Assembly (NCBI GenBank): GCA_963921825.1
Contig: OY997592.1
Coordinates: forward strand, 31,227,730-31,291,729
DNA length: 64,000 bases
Source of the DNA: Erodium maritimum
Lineage: Eukaryota; Streptophyta; Magnoliopsida; Geraniales; Geraniaceae
Reading direction: 5' to 3'
Shown here: positions 35,591 through 45,849 of the stretch, one piece after another
Position numbering within the stretch: position 1 is the first letter of the stretch
How the letters are laid out: each line of letters starts with the position of its first letter
Translations under genes and position numbers: made by a program
The notes under the pieces: generated by a model
Databases searched by the model: none
Seen by the model: the letters and a program-made list of their open reading frames with translations, nothing else
What the model was told of the DNA's origin: nothing

Positions 35591-35842
35591 ATATATTGAT
35601 AAGAAAACGAACTGTTTAGGCTATTGATTGGCTTGGAAAGACCCGTTCTATGCTTGTCTTATCGTGGTTTAATTCCAATATATCAGATGCACTTTTATGT
35701 ATTCTCTGTCAATTCAAATAAAATGACTATAAATCATCGTTTTAAAAAAGGTTTTATATAATTTATAAAATTGTTATATATTTTTTGAAACAAATTTACA
35801 TAGTATGTAATAAAAAAATTTTAATTGTATCCATTAACTTTG
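35591..35842. other. AT-rich spacer between two opposed LINE fragments
   Basis: Nothing is recognised. It may include the LINE 3' UTR, with poly(A)-like stretches at 35744-35749 and 35813-35819. Confidence 0.35.
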
Positions 35843-37440
35843 GTATCTGGTCCCACACAATACCATTCCGAGCTTTCCATATTTTCCAAAGCATCATCTT
35901 TATTCAGGAATTGAACATCATATTTGACATGCCATAATCACAGTCAACCATGACTCTAGGGAATGGTGTGGGACGATAGGAGACTATAACTGGTACTTTG
36001 CCCAAACCTCTTGGTCAAAAGTACAGTGTAAGAGCAGATGAAATGTGGTTTCCCAAGCAGTCTTGTAAACTGGGCATTCCTCTACAATTAGGGCATATTT
36101 AGTCCAGAGATTGGTCACTACCTAGAAGGTACCTAAGAGAGCTCGTCATAAAAATACCTTTACCCGGGGCTAGATATCAAGGTCCCACAAACCCATTCAG
36201 ACTGTGACACATCTTGAGACCTGCCACCGACCATGAGCTCAGGCTAGTGTCCTATAGTTCTCCTTGTATGTGTATTCCTCTCGCGTTGTTGGTCCAATAC
36301 CATTTACCCTGACAACCGTGTGTAGGGGTCGACACTTGGATAATATCCTGTAGTATGTGTGTATGTGTGGGGGAAGAAGCTGGTCCAATTTAACCATATA
36401 CCATGTCCGCCCCCCCCCCCCCCCTTGATGGGTCGCGAGGTCGGATACCTTCAAGCCTATGGGTCATGTGGTGTGAAATGGTATGATAGGAATATTCCTT
36501 AGAAGCCATGGGATCCCTTCGACCATTGTCGTGCGGCCATCCCCAGTGGTTCTCCTAAGGCCCTATCGTGATAAGGACCGAGTGGCCCTCATGCCCATCC
36601 ATAGCTGGCTTGGGTTGCGTCCTGCCTCTACTATAAGGAAGTCCCATGTTGGGAAGTATCGGGCTTGAAAAATACGGGCGACCAGACTAGACGGTTTAGA
36701 CAGGAATTTCCACCTCATTTTGGACAATACAACGGCATTCATACCATGAATGTCCCTAAATGCCATTCCTCCCTCCTCCTTTGGCCTATACAGTTTTGCT
36801 TAGTCCAGCTAGATAATTTTTTTCATGGTTGTAGGTGTACCCATCCACCAATATCGGGCAAGCGCCACATGAGTATGATTTATCGGGCTCTTGAGAAGCA
36901 TAAAAACACTCATAGCGTATATCGGGAGAGCCTATATGACTGATCGGAACATCACTTCCTTTCCCTCGGCTAACATCATTTGGCCATCCCATGCTCCAAT
37001 CTTTGTGAGAAGGCGATCAAAAATGAATTGGAGACTCTGACTCCGTTTATTTCCAAGCATGTTCAACATTGTTAAATACATTGAGGCCTAAGAGATTTCC
37101 TGAATGCCCAAGTCGCACAACACATGAGTCGGTCTGCCTATGGGGTGTTTATGCTAAAGAAAATTGATGATTTGGCCTTATTAATCACATGGCCTGACAT
37201 AGTCCCAAAAACGTTAAGGATGTTTTGGTGGTGCTCACCTTCCTTCCTATTGGCCCGAAAAAAAAGTAGCAGTCATTTGTAAAAAAGTATGTGGGATACC
37301 GTCGGTGCTCCCCTGGCTACTGTAACCCCATGCAAGCTTCCTTCACTCTCAGTCAGGCTTAACATCTGGGAGAGACCTTCCATGCAGAATAGAAAAAAAT
37401 ACGGAGATAGAGAATCTCTCTATTGGATACCCCAGTCTAC
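35843..37440 (-). mobile_element. L1 LINE fragment (RT C-terminal part to zf-RVT)
   Basis: Read on the minus strand, 37400-37290 matches the RT stretch FFCMEG...GVTVARGAPTVSHILF, which aligns with 15911-16030 of the big LINE. 36766-36563 is the linker AFRDIHGMNAVVLSKMRWKF, SLVARIFQARYFPTWDFL. 36454-36240 is a zf-RVT lead (WYMVKLDQLLPPH). The block ends at KIWKARNGIVWDQIP (35890-35843). A run of 15 C lies at 36410-36424. Many frame breaks are present. Its missing RNase H end has the same type as the inverted fragment at 35022-35590. Confidence 0.65.
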
Positions 37441-37911
37441 TATAAAAGATGACGTTAACTTACCCCTGGAACTGACGTTAACATCTCGGTTTTTTCTTTG
37501 GATCATATACTGTGGCACCGTACGAAGCATTGTTTGGTAGGTCGGGGACTGCGGTACGGGACGTGGGCTTACCTTATTTTATGTTGTTGCGCGATGCTTA
37601 GATTAGTGAAGTGAATAGTTGAAGAGAAGTGTCTGTGTGTTGGATCCGCTTTAAGTGCGATGTGAGAATTGTTCCGGCATGATACCTATACCGACGGACG
37701 ATTCTGGTATAGGATATCTCGACCAAGTCGCGTGTGTCGGTGCGACGTCTCTACCGACGGAGGATTCCGGTATCGACTAACTGGTTTATGCGTTTCCGTG
37801 TGTTTAGGTGACAATGGACTGAGAGTCTTAATCGGACGTTCCTTGAGGTAGGATGAAGTAGAGTACGTTCGTTTTAAATTTCGAGGACGAAATTCCTTTA
37901 AGGGGGTAGAC

Positions 37912-40767
37912 TGTAAAGAGCGCCCCGGCTGAAGGAATTGAAGTTTTAATTTATTAAATTGAAACGTCGTTAGTTGGGGGAACGGATTAAATTTTGGATC
38001 GTTTAAAAAAAAGTAGGGGATTGGGCCAGCCCAGACCCAGCCATTTGGGCCGAGCCAGACCAGTCCCGGTCAAACGATCCAGGTCCAGCCAGCCCAACAA
38101 GCGAGGCCCAGTTGCCAGGCCCAAGCCTGCGCTACCTAACCCTAAACGCGACATCTCAGCTCCTCACTTTTGTGCACGCAACCCGAGGCGTCATCTTCCT
38201 CGCCTCTCTTCTCTCTCGAGCTCCTTCGTCTCCCTCCCTCTCGAACCAGACACGCCAAAGCTCCGAGCTCTCGTCTTCTCCTTCATCCTCCACCATCGAC
38301 CGTCCCTCACCACCAGACGCCTTATGAAACCCCCATTCTCTTTCCCCTCTTCTTCCTCGAGTCCCCTCGAACCAGCGCTGCCGTACCCATCGAACTTCGC
38401 CGTGCCTTAAACGGACCAAATCAGTGACGGTGAGTCACTTTCCGGCCTGAATCGTCTTCCCCGTCCACCTTTCCCTGAGTTTCGAACGCGCATGAGTTCG
38501 CTTGGGTCGAACTTGGGGGAGAGACTCGTCGGAAGATCGCGTTCCATATCTGAGCTACATCGCCGGCGAAGTTCCCACGGGTCAGATCTGGAACGGAGAG
38601 ATGTGATACTCACCCTAACGGCCTCCCCTCTCCACCCCGAGCTCCTGACGCCGTCGCCACGGTGGAGAAACCACCCCGAGATCTCCTGGCGATGTCGCCG
38701 TCGCCAAAGTTGTACCGGACCGAAACCAAACCCTAGCCTCGTCTCTGACGGGCCTTGGGCCTTGGACAAGTCTTGGGCCAGAACCAGGCCTCGGGCATGG
38801 ACCTGGTTCGGGCCTAGACTAAATCTGGGTTCGGGTCCGGACTCGAGTCTGGATCCGGGTCTGGGTCCGGCTCGGGTCTTAGATCTGGAGCGGATCGGAT
38901 TCGGGTCTGGGTTTCGGATTCGGGTCGGATCCGGCTCAGGGCAGTTTAATAAAATAATTAATTAATCAATCGGACTTAAATCAGATAAATTCACGGACTT
39001 AACAGACAAATTAAAGGACTTACCTGATAACAAAATTAGAGGACTGTTACGGACTGGACCGAGACTGATGACCGTCCCTTTGTGTTAAACCCAGGCTTTT
39101 ACCCCGAGCGTGGAGAAGATCGGAGTAGGCACGGAAGTCAGCAGCTAGGCGATCCAGATAGAGACTAAGAGGTAGGGAAATACCTCGAAACCCTACTTTA
39201 TTACGGATGTACTAGAACGCATATAGGGAAACGTAATAACCGGATAAATAACTAGTATGCATAGAGGATGGGATTACTAGAGTAGCCTTTTAAACTTCGA
39301 ACCACCTACGAGCCATGTCATGCCGTAGGTGATGGTATGCTGTGCTGGTAGAATCAGGTCATGCCGTCCTGTAGGATTGTTTGATGATTGTATTTGATTG
39401 TGCACTCTGTGTTGTTTGAATAGTTAATAAATAACGAACATGAAAACGAGTAGAGTGAAGTTAATGATGTATATTAGTGACTTGATTGGTTGATTCTGTT
39501 TATTTGATATGTTGGATTGTGGGCATTGGGGAATGGATACCGGTTAAGCCGGTGGGGTTACCACGTTGAGTGTGGTGTCAGTAAGTGATGTTAAGTGCAT
39601 GATGATTACGGGAGTGAATTGAGAATGCGATTGTGACTGTGATTGTGATTGTGGTACTATGGTTACATGAGAAAGGTGGTTTCCCTACCTTCCGACCTTG
39701 AGTCGGTAAAACAATGTGTCCCGCGAAGAGGTGGTTTCCCTACCTTCCGACTAGCACTCGGTAAAATGTTGTGTCCGCGATGTGTTCCGCGAAGAGGCAA
39801 TTTCCCTGCCTTCCGTGTTTCGGTAAAACCCTGTGTCCGCGATGTGTTCCGCGACGAGGTCGACCGCCTCTCTCGATTGTGTGTTGGGGAAAGTTGCGTG
39901 TGGCTTCGCCGGGCCAAGCGGGTTGCTCCCGAAACAGTGAAAGTGTGTAAAATGGTTGTGTTGTCATTTCCTTGGATTTGAATGAGTGTTGTTGTGTTCG
40001 TGGGTATGAGTGTTTTCCTTTGATGTTCCTCCGGTGTTGCCTCGGTGTAGTTGTTAGTGCTGAGTTAAAGTTGGAGTTGCTGGTTTGGTGAGTGTCACGG
40101 TAAAAAGTGGGTTTTTGTCGTGTCGCATCGTGTTATCAAACCTTCTTTATTAAACTTTAAATTTTGAAAGACTTTCTTTGTAAATCTGTAATCAGGTGAA
40201 TTTCGTGGCTTTTTCCTACTGAGCGTCAAGCTCACCGTGTTTTCCACAGGTTATAGTTATGCTTTGGAGTAGAGGGTTACGAAGACCTTGGGTGCTAGCG
40301 GAGGCCCGGGTTTATTTTGCTTATAAACTTTAGAGACGTACTGTTATTTTCGAATTTTGTAATTGACTGAGCGTAGGACTCTAGGTTTGAACATTTTTGT
40401 TGGTTTACATTATTTCTTTTTTTTCATCAGATCTTACTTACTTTTAAATTGTTTTTATTTAATTTCACTAAGTCGCGTCTCAGGCCCGCTCAATACCAGA
40501 TTTGGGGCGTGACCATGTCTCAGAGCTCGGGAGCTCATCGAGAGTCCGGGGGTTTATCTTGTAGTAGAGACGTACTTTCTGTTTATGAACTAAATTGCGT
40601 TTTTAATGATTTGGATTTGAGCATTGACTCGTAGTATTGGTGTTTTATTATTGATTTGGAACTAAACTTTGGAATTATATTTCGTTAATTTTCTTTTATT
40701 TTTATTGTTTTTAGTTTATTTTAGTTCACGTCTCGAGTCCAGTCAAAACCGGATTTGGGGCGTGACA
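37912..40767 (+). repeat. Tekay-type LTR with duplicated 3' end
   Basis: It begins TGTAAAGAGCGCCCCGG after the PPT and ends GGATTTGGGGCGTGACA. A near-copy of the last 230 bp ends earlier at 40514, so the terminal region is present twice (about 40285-40514 and 40528-40767). The single-unit LTR would be about 2.6 kb, a normal size for this lineage. It contains a pyrimidine-rich, gene-like tract (38150-38760), a CGGGTCTGG-rich tract (38815-38940) and a minisatellite. Confidence 0.75.
39675..39858. repeat. Minisatellite within the Tekay-type LTR, three copies
   Basis: Units start at 39675, 39730 and 39796 (55, 66 and about 62 bp). Shared core: TTTCCCTACCTTCCG, CTCGGTAAAA, TGTGTCCGCGA. The second and third units carry an extra TGTGTTCCGCGA. 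Confidence 0.85.
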
Positions 40768-41397
40768 ACTATTTTTTTTTGATAGGCGATGAAATTATTA
40801 TTACAGGAACCCAAAGTGGATTCCTGAAAAAGAATACCCAACCAATTACACCAAAACAAACTAGGCCAAAGTAAACAACTTAACTGACAAAAATATCAAA
40901 AAGCCTAACCACCTGCTAGCACCCTACGCCATCTGAACGTAAGGCACGACCCAGGGACCGAATTCCACTGCTCATAAGAAGCATTCTGCACCAGATCACC
41001 TGCTAGGGAGACAACGCTAGACACGTGAGGCTTGACCTTCTCAAACACCTCAGAAACTGAAAGAACAGTACTCCTGAACACCACACTAGTCCTCTGTAAC
41101 CAAATGTGCCAACACGTAATGTAACACACTTTCAACCACATCGAGCTTCTCATCAAAACTGTAATTGCCGCCCAACCCTCATAGGCCATACGAAAAGAAC
41201 TAGGCATCACAAAAAACATCGACCACCACGAGAAGATTAGACCCCATAAATTCCAAGAAAAAGTAGGTGGTCTAAATCCTCAAAGTGCTTCAAGCAAAAA
41301 GAACACAACATATCATTTAACGAAATTATGTAACCCTGGCTCCAAAAAAACAACGATTCATGAGGTGAAGAGGGAAGAGAGACTCCCTTCTATAAGA

Positions 41398-42099
41398 TTA
41401 ATGAGGTAGAGAAGAGGGGAGAGAGACTCTATCCTCTAGCTCATCATCAGTGCAAAAGTCCTCAGAATCCTCCTGAAACTCGGGATCCACTGAGTCCCCC
41501 AACTCAAAATCCAATGCCTCAATTTGCTCTGCCGCTTCAGGGTTCCCAGTTAAAGCCTTTCGACTAGCTTTAATCAACTTCCATTTTCTATCTCTGTCAG
41601 CATTCTCCTTGCTTAGTGAGCATCTCCTAGCCGTGTATGACCTATAGACAAAGTTAGGTTTACCTGAAGTAAACAGATCACGGTGAAGTGACTTGTCGGC
41701 CCGAGAGCCATGAGGCCCACGCAAGAGAGAAGTTGGGCTCGGGCTGTTTTGACTTTGAGAGTCAGATACTTTACTTACTGACGGTGAATCACGGCGAATT
41801 TCCTTCATCTTCGAAACGCTCCCCAGAGGAGGAAAACAGTTCATGTCATTCAAACCAAGGTCTTGAACAGAATCCTTACTACTCGACTCCAGACCAGTCT
41901 CAGAAGCCGGCAGAATCTGAACTTTCTGGGCTTCTATTGTATAAGTTTTTCCTCCCAACTTCATAATACGATGGAAAATTTGAGCCTGTGAATTCAATTT
42001 CAGCAATAAGTAGTTGGAATCCAGCAAAGGTGAGGTTTCATCTCGCAGAGGTAGAACAAAGGTTCCCGGCGAATTCCCCACATCTTTAAAAGTTGACAT
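41398..42099 (-). CDS. LINE ORF1, C-terminal part (same frame)
   Basis: 233 residues in the same frame as the upstream RRM part, after two stops. It contains VPLRDE-like and LNSQAQIFHRIMKLGGKTY segments, a Ser-rich middle (SVSKVSDSQSQNSPSPTSLL), and an acidic tail (FQEDSEDFCTDDELED). It ends next to the internal deletion. A roughly 30-bp GAGGTGAAGAGGGAAGAGA-like motif recurs about 40 bp apart there (41361-41432), possibly linked to the deletion. Confidence 0.65.
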   Translation of the reverse strand: MSTFKDVGNSPGTFVLPLRDETSPLLDSNYLLLKLNSQAQIFHRIMKLGGKTYTIEAQKVQILPASETGLESSSKDSVQDLGLNDMNCFPPLGSVSKMKEIRRDSPSVSKVSDSQSQNSPSPTSLLRGPHGSRADKSLHRDLFTSGKPNFVYRSYTARRCSLSKENADRDRKWKLIKASRKALTGNPEAAEQIEALDFELGDSVDPEFQEDSEDFCTDDELEDRVSLPSSLPH

Positions 42100-42135
42100 A
42101 CACCACCCCGAACAATGTGTGCCTCAGACCTTTAC

Positions 42136-43092
42136 CTAAGAAAAACAGCCTTCATAATCTAGCAAATCCTTTGCCCAATCGAACATGATGAAAGAAGAAT
42201 AACTCCACTTCCAATTTGAGTTTAAAACACGCGACAGGGTATCATGATCAGATGATAGTAAAATAAATATCCTGTTCCCTAGAAACTTGATTTGCAAATC
42301 CAGAGGCTCTTCCAAATTAATACGATTCCGAAGGTCTGAAATCGAGAAATCATCTCGTGCCACACCAAGAATGCTTGCATCAGACCAAGGAGCAAGGTAA
42401 CTAGATATAGTACCTTGAAAATTCGGGCAAGAATTAGAGTCAACCTTCTGTAGCACTGGATCAGATCTGCTCGATTCCTTCGGTCTCCATACCTGAGACG
42501 TCACAGGTTTCCCCATTCGATTACTCAACTTCTCCGGCCAGGAAAAGGCCATGAATAACCGGTGATCTTTCCAAAGCATTCCATTGCAGGCCTTCACAAG
42601 CACCTCTGCTTCTTCCCTTGTTCGAACTGACACAAACCCGAAGTAGCGTCCCCCAGCGTTATGTCTCTTACAAACGAATACCTTGACCACTGGAACAAAT
42701 TGTTCCAACCATGTCCTCAGTTTAACTCGATCTGAATCAGCCGGGAGATTACACACAAATAACTTACAAAGCACAACCGGAACCGCCGGAGCAATCGGCC
42801 GGACCCTGTGTGTACTGACCTGACTTGAAGCTTTCTCCCCTACAACTGTGATTGGAGTAGCAACCTCACATGGGCTATCCGACCTCCCTTCTTCACGATT
42901 TACCGAGCTCGTGATTGGTACTTGCGCAGAATTTTCCAGACGACAAATTACAGAGGATAATTTGGGGACCCAAAACAGTTTCCCTTCGATCAATCTCTCG
43001 TGGTAATCAGATGCCTTCTCCATCCCTGCAGATTTCGACTTCGACTTGCTCGCCGACCCGTGGATCCATAGTAAGGAGTCCTTTAGCAACAT
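42136..43092 (-). CDS. LINE ORF1, RRM-containing nucleic-acid-binding protein (N-terminal part)
   Basis: 318 residues. The RRM covers about residues 108-186, with RNP2 LFVCNL at 111-116 and RNP1 RYFGFVSV at 149-156. Downstream, LQIKFLGNRIFILLSSDHDT and WSYSSFIMFDWAKDLL resemble the DUF4283-like region of plant LINE and gag-like proteins. A likely true start is M24 (MEKASDYHERLIEGKLFWVP). Two in-frame stops just after residue 318 separate it from the same-frame continuation at 42099. The role known for the family is RNA binding in the LINE ribonucleoprotein. Confidence 0.75.
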   Translation of the reverse strand: MLLKDSLLWIHGSASKSKSKSAGMEKASDYHERLIEGKLFWVPKLSSVICRLENSAQVPITSSVNREEGRSDSPCEVATPITVVGEKASSQVSTHRVRPIAPAVPVVLCKLFVCNLPADSDRVKLRTWLEQFVPVVKVFVCKRHNAGGRYFGFVSVRTREEAEVLVKACNGMLWKDHRLFMAFSWPEKLSNRMGKPVTSQVWRPKESSRSDPVLQKVDSNSCPNFQGTISSYLAPWSDASILGVARDDFSISDLRNRINLEEPLDLQIKFLGNRIFILLSSDHDTLSRVLNSNWKWSYSSFIMFDWAKDLLDYEGCFS

Positions 43093-43711
43093 AGACCGAT
43101 ACTGTCGTCAAAGGACAGTCGGACAACCCTGCTTGCGATTTCGCCCAAATTCCTACTTCTGAGTTGTGAGTCTTGGTCAACAGTGTGTAGGAGTTCACTT
43201 CAAATGGGATGAAATGGCATGAATTCAACACCTGTTACAGACACTTCGTAAGTTTCACCAGCAACGTTAACCCCACCTGCTACAGACACACCAGAAAGGC
43301 ACAGTTCGGAATGAATCAGAACGCTTAACCCGACGACCCAACTGGAAAAGCACGGTTGCGTAATATGACTGAAGACACGCCGACGAGGAGAATAATCCGA
43401 CGACGCCCCCAACCGGAAAGGCATGGCTGCACAAACGGTCAGAAGACACGCTGGCAAGATCTGCTTAATCCGACGATGCCCCCGCCTCCACCACAGTCGG
43501 CTTCAATCAGAGACTAAACCCGACACGGCTCCCACGAACCATTCCGACCGGAAACTTCCGCACCACACACCCAAGCACCGCCAACACTCCGGATGGAACA
43601 GCCCCGGAGAAGAAACGAGCAACAACGGCGGCGACGCTCGGATTCACACAGTGGAGCCTTAACCGAGCGCGCGTGGGGCGCGTTCACCAAAAAAAGGGGC
43701 GTGACAACTAT

Positions 43712-45060
43712 GGATCCATGTTCTGGGTTCCTACAACCTCTCGATCTGGTTCATGGAGATTGGGATCAACGACTGGTTTTGAAAGCGTGGTCGACGATAG
43801 AAGACGGTGTTGTCTCATCTGGAGTATCGATGGCAGCCGGTGGAAGACCTACGACGACGTTGTGCTGTCGTGTATCAATAATGTGAGCTCCTCTTGGCTG
43901 AAACAACTAGGCAAGATTTGTTACGTAATCTTGCCAGTTCCAATCAGTACTAGACGGGAAAACGAGATGATGTTGAAGAGACACGTCTCGTCCTAATGAG
44001 ATCTGGCACAACCCAATCCAAAGCCTCCTCATTTTCTTGGAGATCTCCTCGACTGCTTGGCGTACTTCATCTGAAAGGGTTTCTGTCGCAGAACTAGCGT
44101 GTTTGTCAAGTAAGCCAGTCCACCTGAGTCGAATCAAGAAAAGTGATAGATACACAGCCCACGAGAATAGGGATAGACCCCCTAAATAATCGTTTGAAAT
44201 AACCGAATATTTTAGTTGTAAAATCAGCGTTTAGGCCGGTCCATAATTATGTTTAACCCTTCTTTTTTGTCTTCGTAATAATATCTACGAACGTTTAAGC
44301 TAAAAAAGAAGATGTAAATACTCAACCTCACATATTTGAGTCGTTGTCGCTTCTCTCCCTCTATGTGGTCTCTGGTATGTATATACGTAAGTTCAATTAT
44401 GCTACTACACATGTTTAGGATTCCTCTCAATCTCTCTTTGTGGTCTTTGGCATATTTACATAAGTTTAATTTTTTTACACCTCATACGTAGGATTTGCCT
44501 AAATCTTTCTATGTGGTTACATACATAAGTTGGATTATTACAAGTCATGCAAGGGATTTGCCTACGTGATTAGCCTGCATATACCTCTCTCTCTACGAGG
44601 TCTTTGGTGTATATGCATGCATAAGTTCAATTTCTTGTTAACCTCTCCCTATAGTGTTTGGTATTTATATTCTGAAGTTGAGTTATATAACAACACGTGT
44701 ATAGGACATGGCATATGTCATAGCAAACAATGTATGCATCCTGTTGTCTTGTGAAAGTGTGTAAATAGGTTTCATGTTTTTGTGTGTCCATTCGACCGTG
44801 TTGTTTACTTTGGCCTTTTAGGTACTGAAAGGACAGGGCAATGACAAGATACCACCAGACAGACCAATACCTACAAATTGATTGGAATAAACATAATATA
44901 TTCATTTTTCTCTCAAAAATGAAGTAATTATGAACACTAATTAGTAGCAAATTAAACTAGTCCTTCTTCTAACACGTTTTGTTTGGGGAGAGGGAAAAAA
45001 GGAATGGAAAACAGCAAGCATCGTTTTAGTGCGTAGAGCTGGATGCGAACAGAGAGAGGC
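43712..45060. other. Unassigned flank with degenerate minisatellite
   Basis: 43712 onward continues the pre-insertion site next to the Tekay LTR. An open stretch (to 43886) has no domain I know. 44290-44760 is filled by degenerate repeats of about 85 bp. Confidence 0.4.
44290..44760. repeat. Degenerate ~85-bp tandem repeat, about five units
   Basis: Recurring order of motifs: CTCTCTNTGTGGTCTTTGG, then TATATACATAAGTTCAATT, then ACACGTAGGATTTGCCT. Units differ by many substitutions and indels, so the array is old. Confidence 0.65.
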
Positions 45061-45063
45061 TTG

Positions 45064-45108
45064 GCATGTTGCATGTTGCATGTTGCATGTTGCATGTTGC
45101 ATGTTGCA
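45064..45108. repeat. (GCATGTT)6 array, CATGCAA on the minus strand
   Basis: Six perfect 7-bp units. Read on the minus strand they give serial CATGCAA, which contains CATGCA, the RY/Sph core known as a target of plant B3 factors (ABI3, FUS3, LEC2). A TATATAAG lies 40 bp downstream on the plus strand. Confidence 0.85.
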
Positions 45109-45147
45109 AGCTGAGAGAGATGAGATCATATCAGCGTAGGTGGTGGC

Positions 45148-45176
45148 TATATAAGACCCCTGAGGGTCGCGACCCT
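45148..45176 (+). promoter_or_regulatory. Possible promoter: TATA box and 14-bp palindrome
   Basis: TATATAAG at 45148-45155, then the perfect palindrome AGGGTCGCGACCCT at 45163-45176 about where transcription would start. With the CATGCAA array upstream, it looks like a core promoter. No gene is recognisable downstream before the Copia remnant, so a function is inferred only weakly. Confidence 0.35.
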
Positions 45177-45849
45177 TTGTACGCTCGTTGCATATATATC
45201 TTTTGATCAGTTTCTACTTTTTTGTCAGTCTTTATCCACAACATGTACATGCACCACCCATGGTGTGATGGTGCTGTCTTGTTCTGTCCCCTCCTGCTTC
45301 CCCAACTTGGGTATTATCGTCATTTCTGAGCCCCCATTTGCTCTGCTTTACCATTCGTCAATTCAATGACGATTTTTGTATATCCCCCACCAACTTCTTG
45401 GTTCATCTTATCCTGTGATGCAAATTGAAATTATCTCGGGACCATTTCCCTAGCAACTGACACCAGATAAGAGAGATTCACACAGATATTTCTCGTTCGT
45501 ATTCTCGTTTTTAGCGTTTTCCATCTCAAAGGATGGTAAAAAAAAATCCATATTTACGGATTCTTAATGAGAAACCGTCACCAGAAAACTAGGAACGTGT
45601 GGTTTCCACAAAGAAGTTATCAAATCAGAGAGCTCTTGGACGGAGAATATGAAGATCTATATTGTCAAATTCCTATTGAGAAACCGATCGTAGCCGTCAC
45701 CGGAAAACTTGGAACCGGTGATTTTCCACAAATAAGTCGTCAAATTAGAGAGCTCACTGGATAACAAAACCTGTAAGTGTGTGATCCATGGCTGGGAACC
45801 ACCACTAGTGAAATCTGAGGAAGGAAAACTAGCTATACCCAAAATATAA
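45177..45849. other. Unassigned; contains a diverged direct repeat
   Basis: 45573-45635 and 45678-45755 are related (GAGAAACCG, CACC-GAAAACT-GGAAC, TTTCCACAAA, GTCAAAT-AGAGAGCTC). This may be the leader of the Copia remnant that follows, but no LTR or PBS is found. Confidence 0.4.

Larger units (their letters stand above)
37500..40767 (+). mobile_element. Tekay/Del-type Gypsy, 3' end of pol and 3' LTR
   Basis: A fossil reduced to its 3' end. VAPYEALF near 37510 is the integrase MAPYEAL motif. Most of the following pol is gone. At 37876-37911, FRGRNSFKGG-like sequence and the purine tract AAGGGGGTAGAC precede the LTR, the usual Tekay arrangement. The LTR then runs 37912-40767. The element is broken, lacks its 5' LTR and most coding DNA, and its 3' end is the target of a LINE insertion. 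Age cannot be estimated from paired LTRs. Confidence 0.75.
40773..43695 (-). mobile_element. BNR-type (RRM) LINE deletion derivative with 16-bp target duplication
   Basis: GGGGCGTGACAACTAT flanks the element exactly at 40757-40772 and 43696-43711. A T-run at 40773 is the poly(A) tail, so it reads on the minus strand. It carries a 5' UTR (43695-43093), ORF1 with an RRM (43092-41398), then only the zf-RVT and C-terminal end of ORF2 (about 41390-40905: CSFCLKHFEDLDHLLFL, CYITCWHIWLQRTSVVF) and the 3' UTR. Endonuclease and RT are absent, so about 3 kb of a full L1 is missing internally. RRM-containing ORF1 defines the BNR subclade first described in beet. With ends intact and the polymerase gone, it could only have moved with proteins from another element, unless the deletion came after insertion. 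Confidence 0.85.

Noticed and set aside
37994-38965. Gene-like, Pro/Ser- and Arg-rich open frames
   Set aside because: They lie within the Tekay-type LTR, whose pyrimidine-rich tract mimics coding sequence.
44290-44760. CRISPR-like array
   Set aside because: Units are degenerate, there are no regular unique spacers, and the DNA is plant nuclear.
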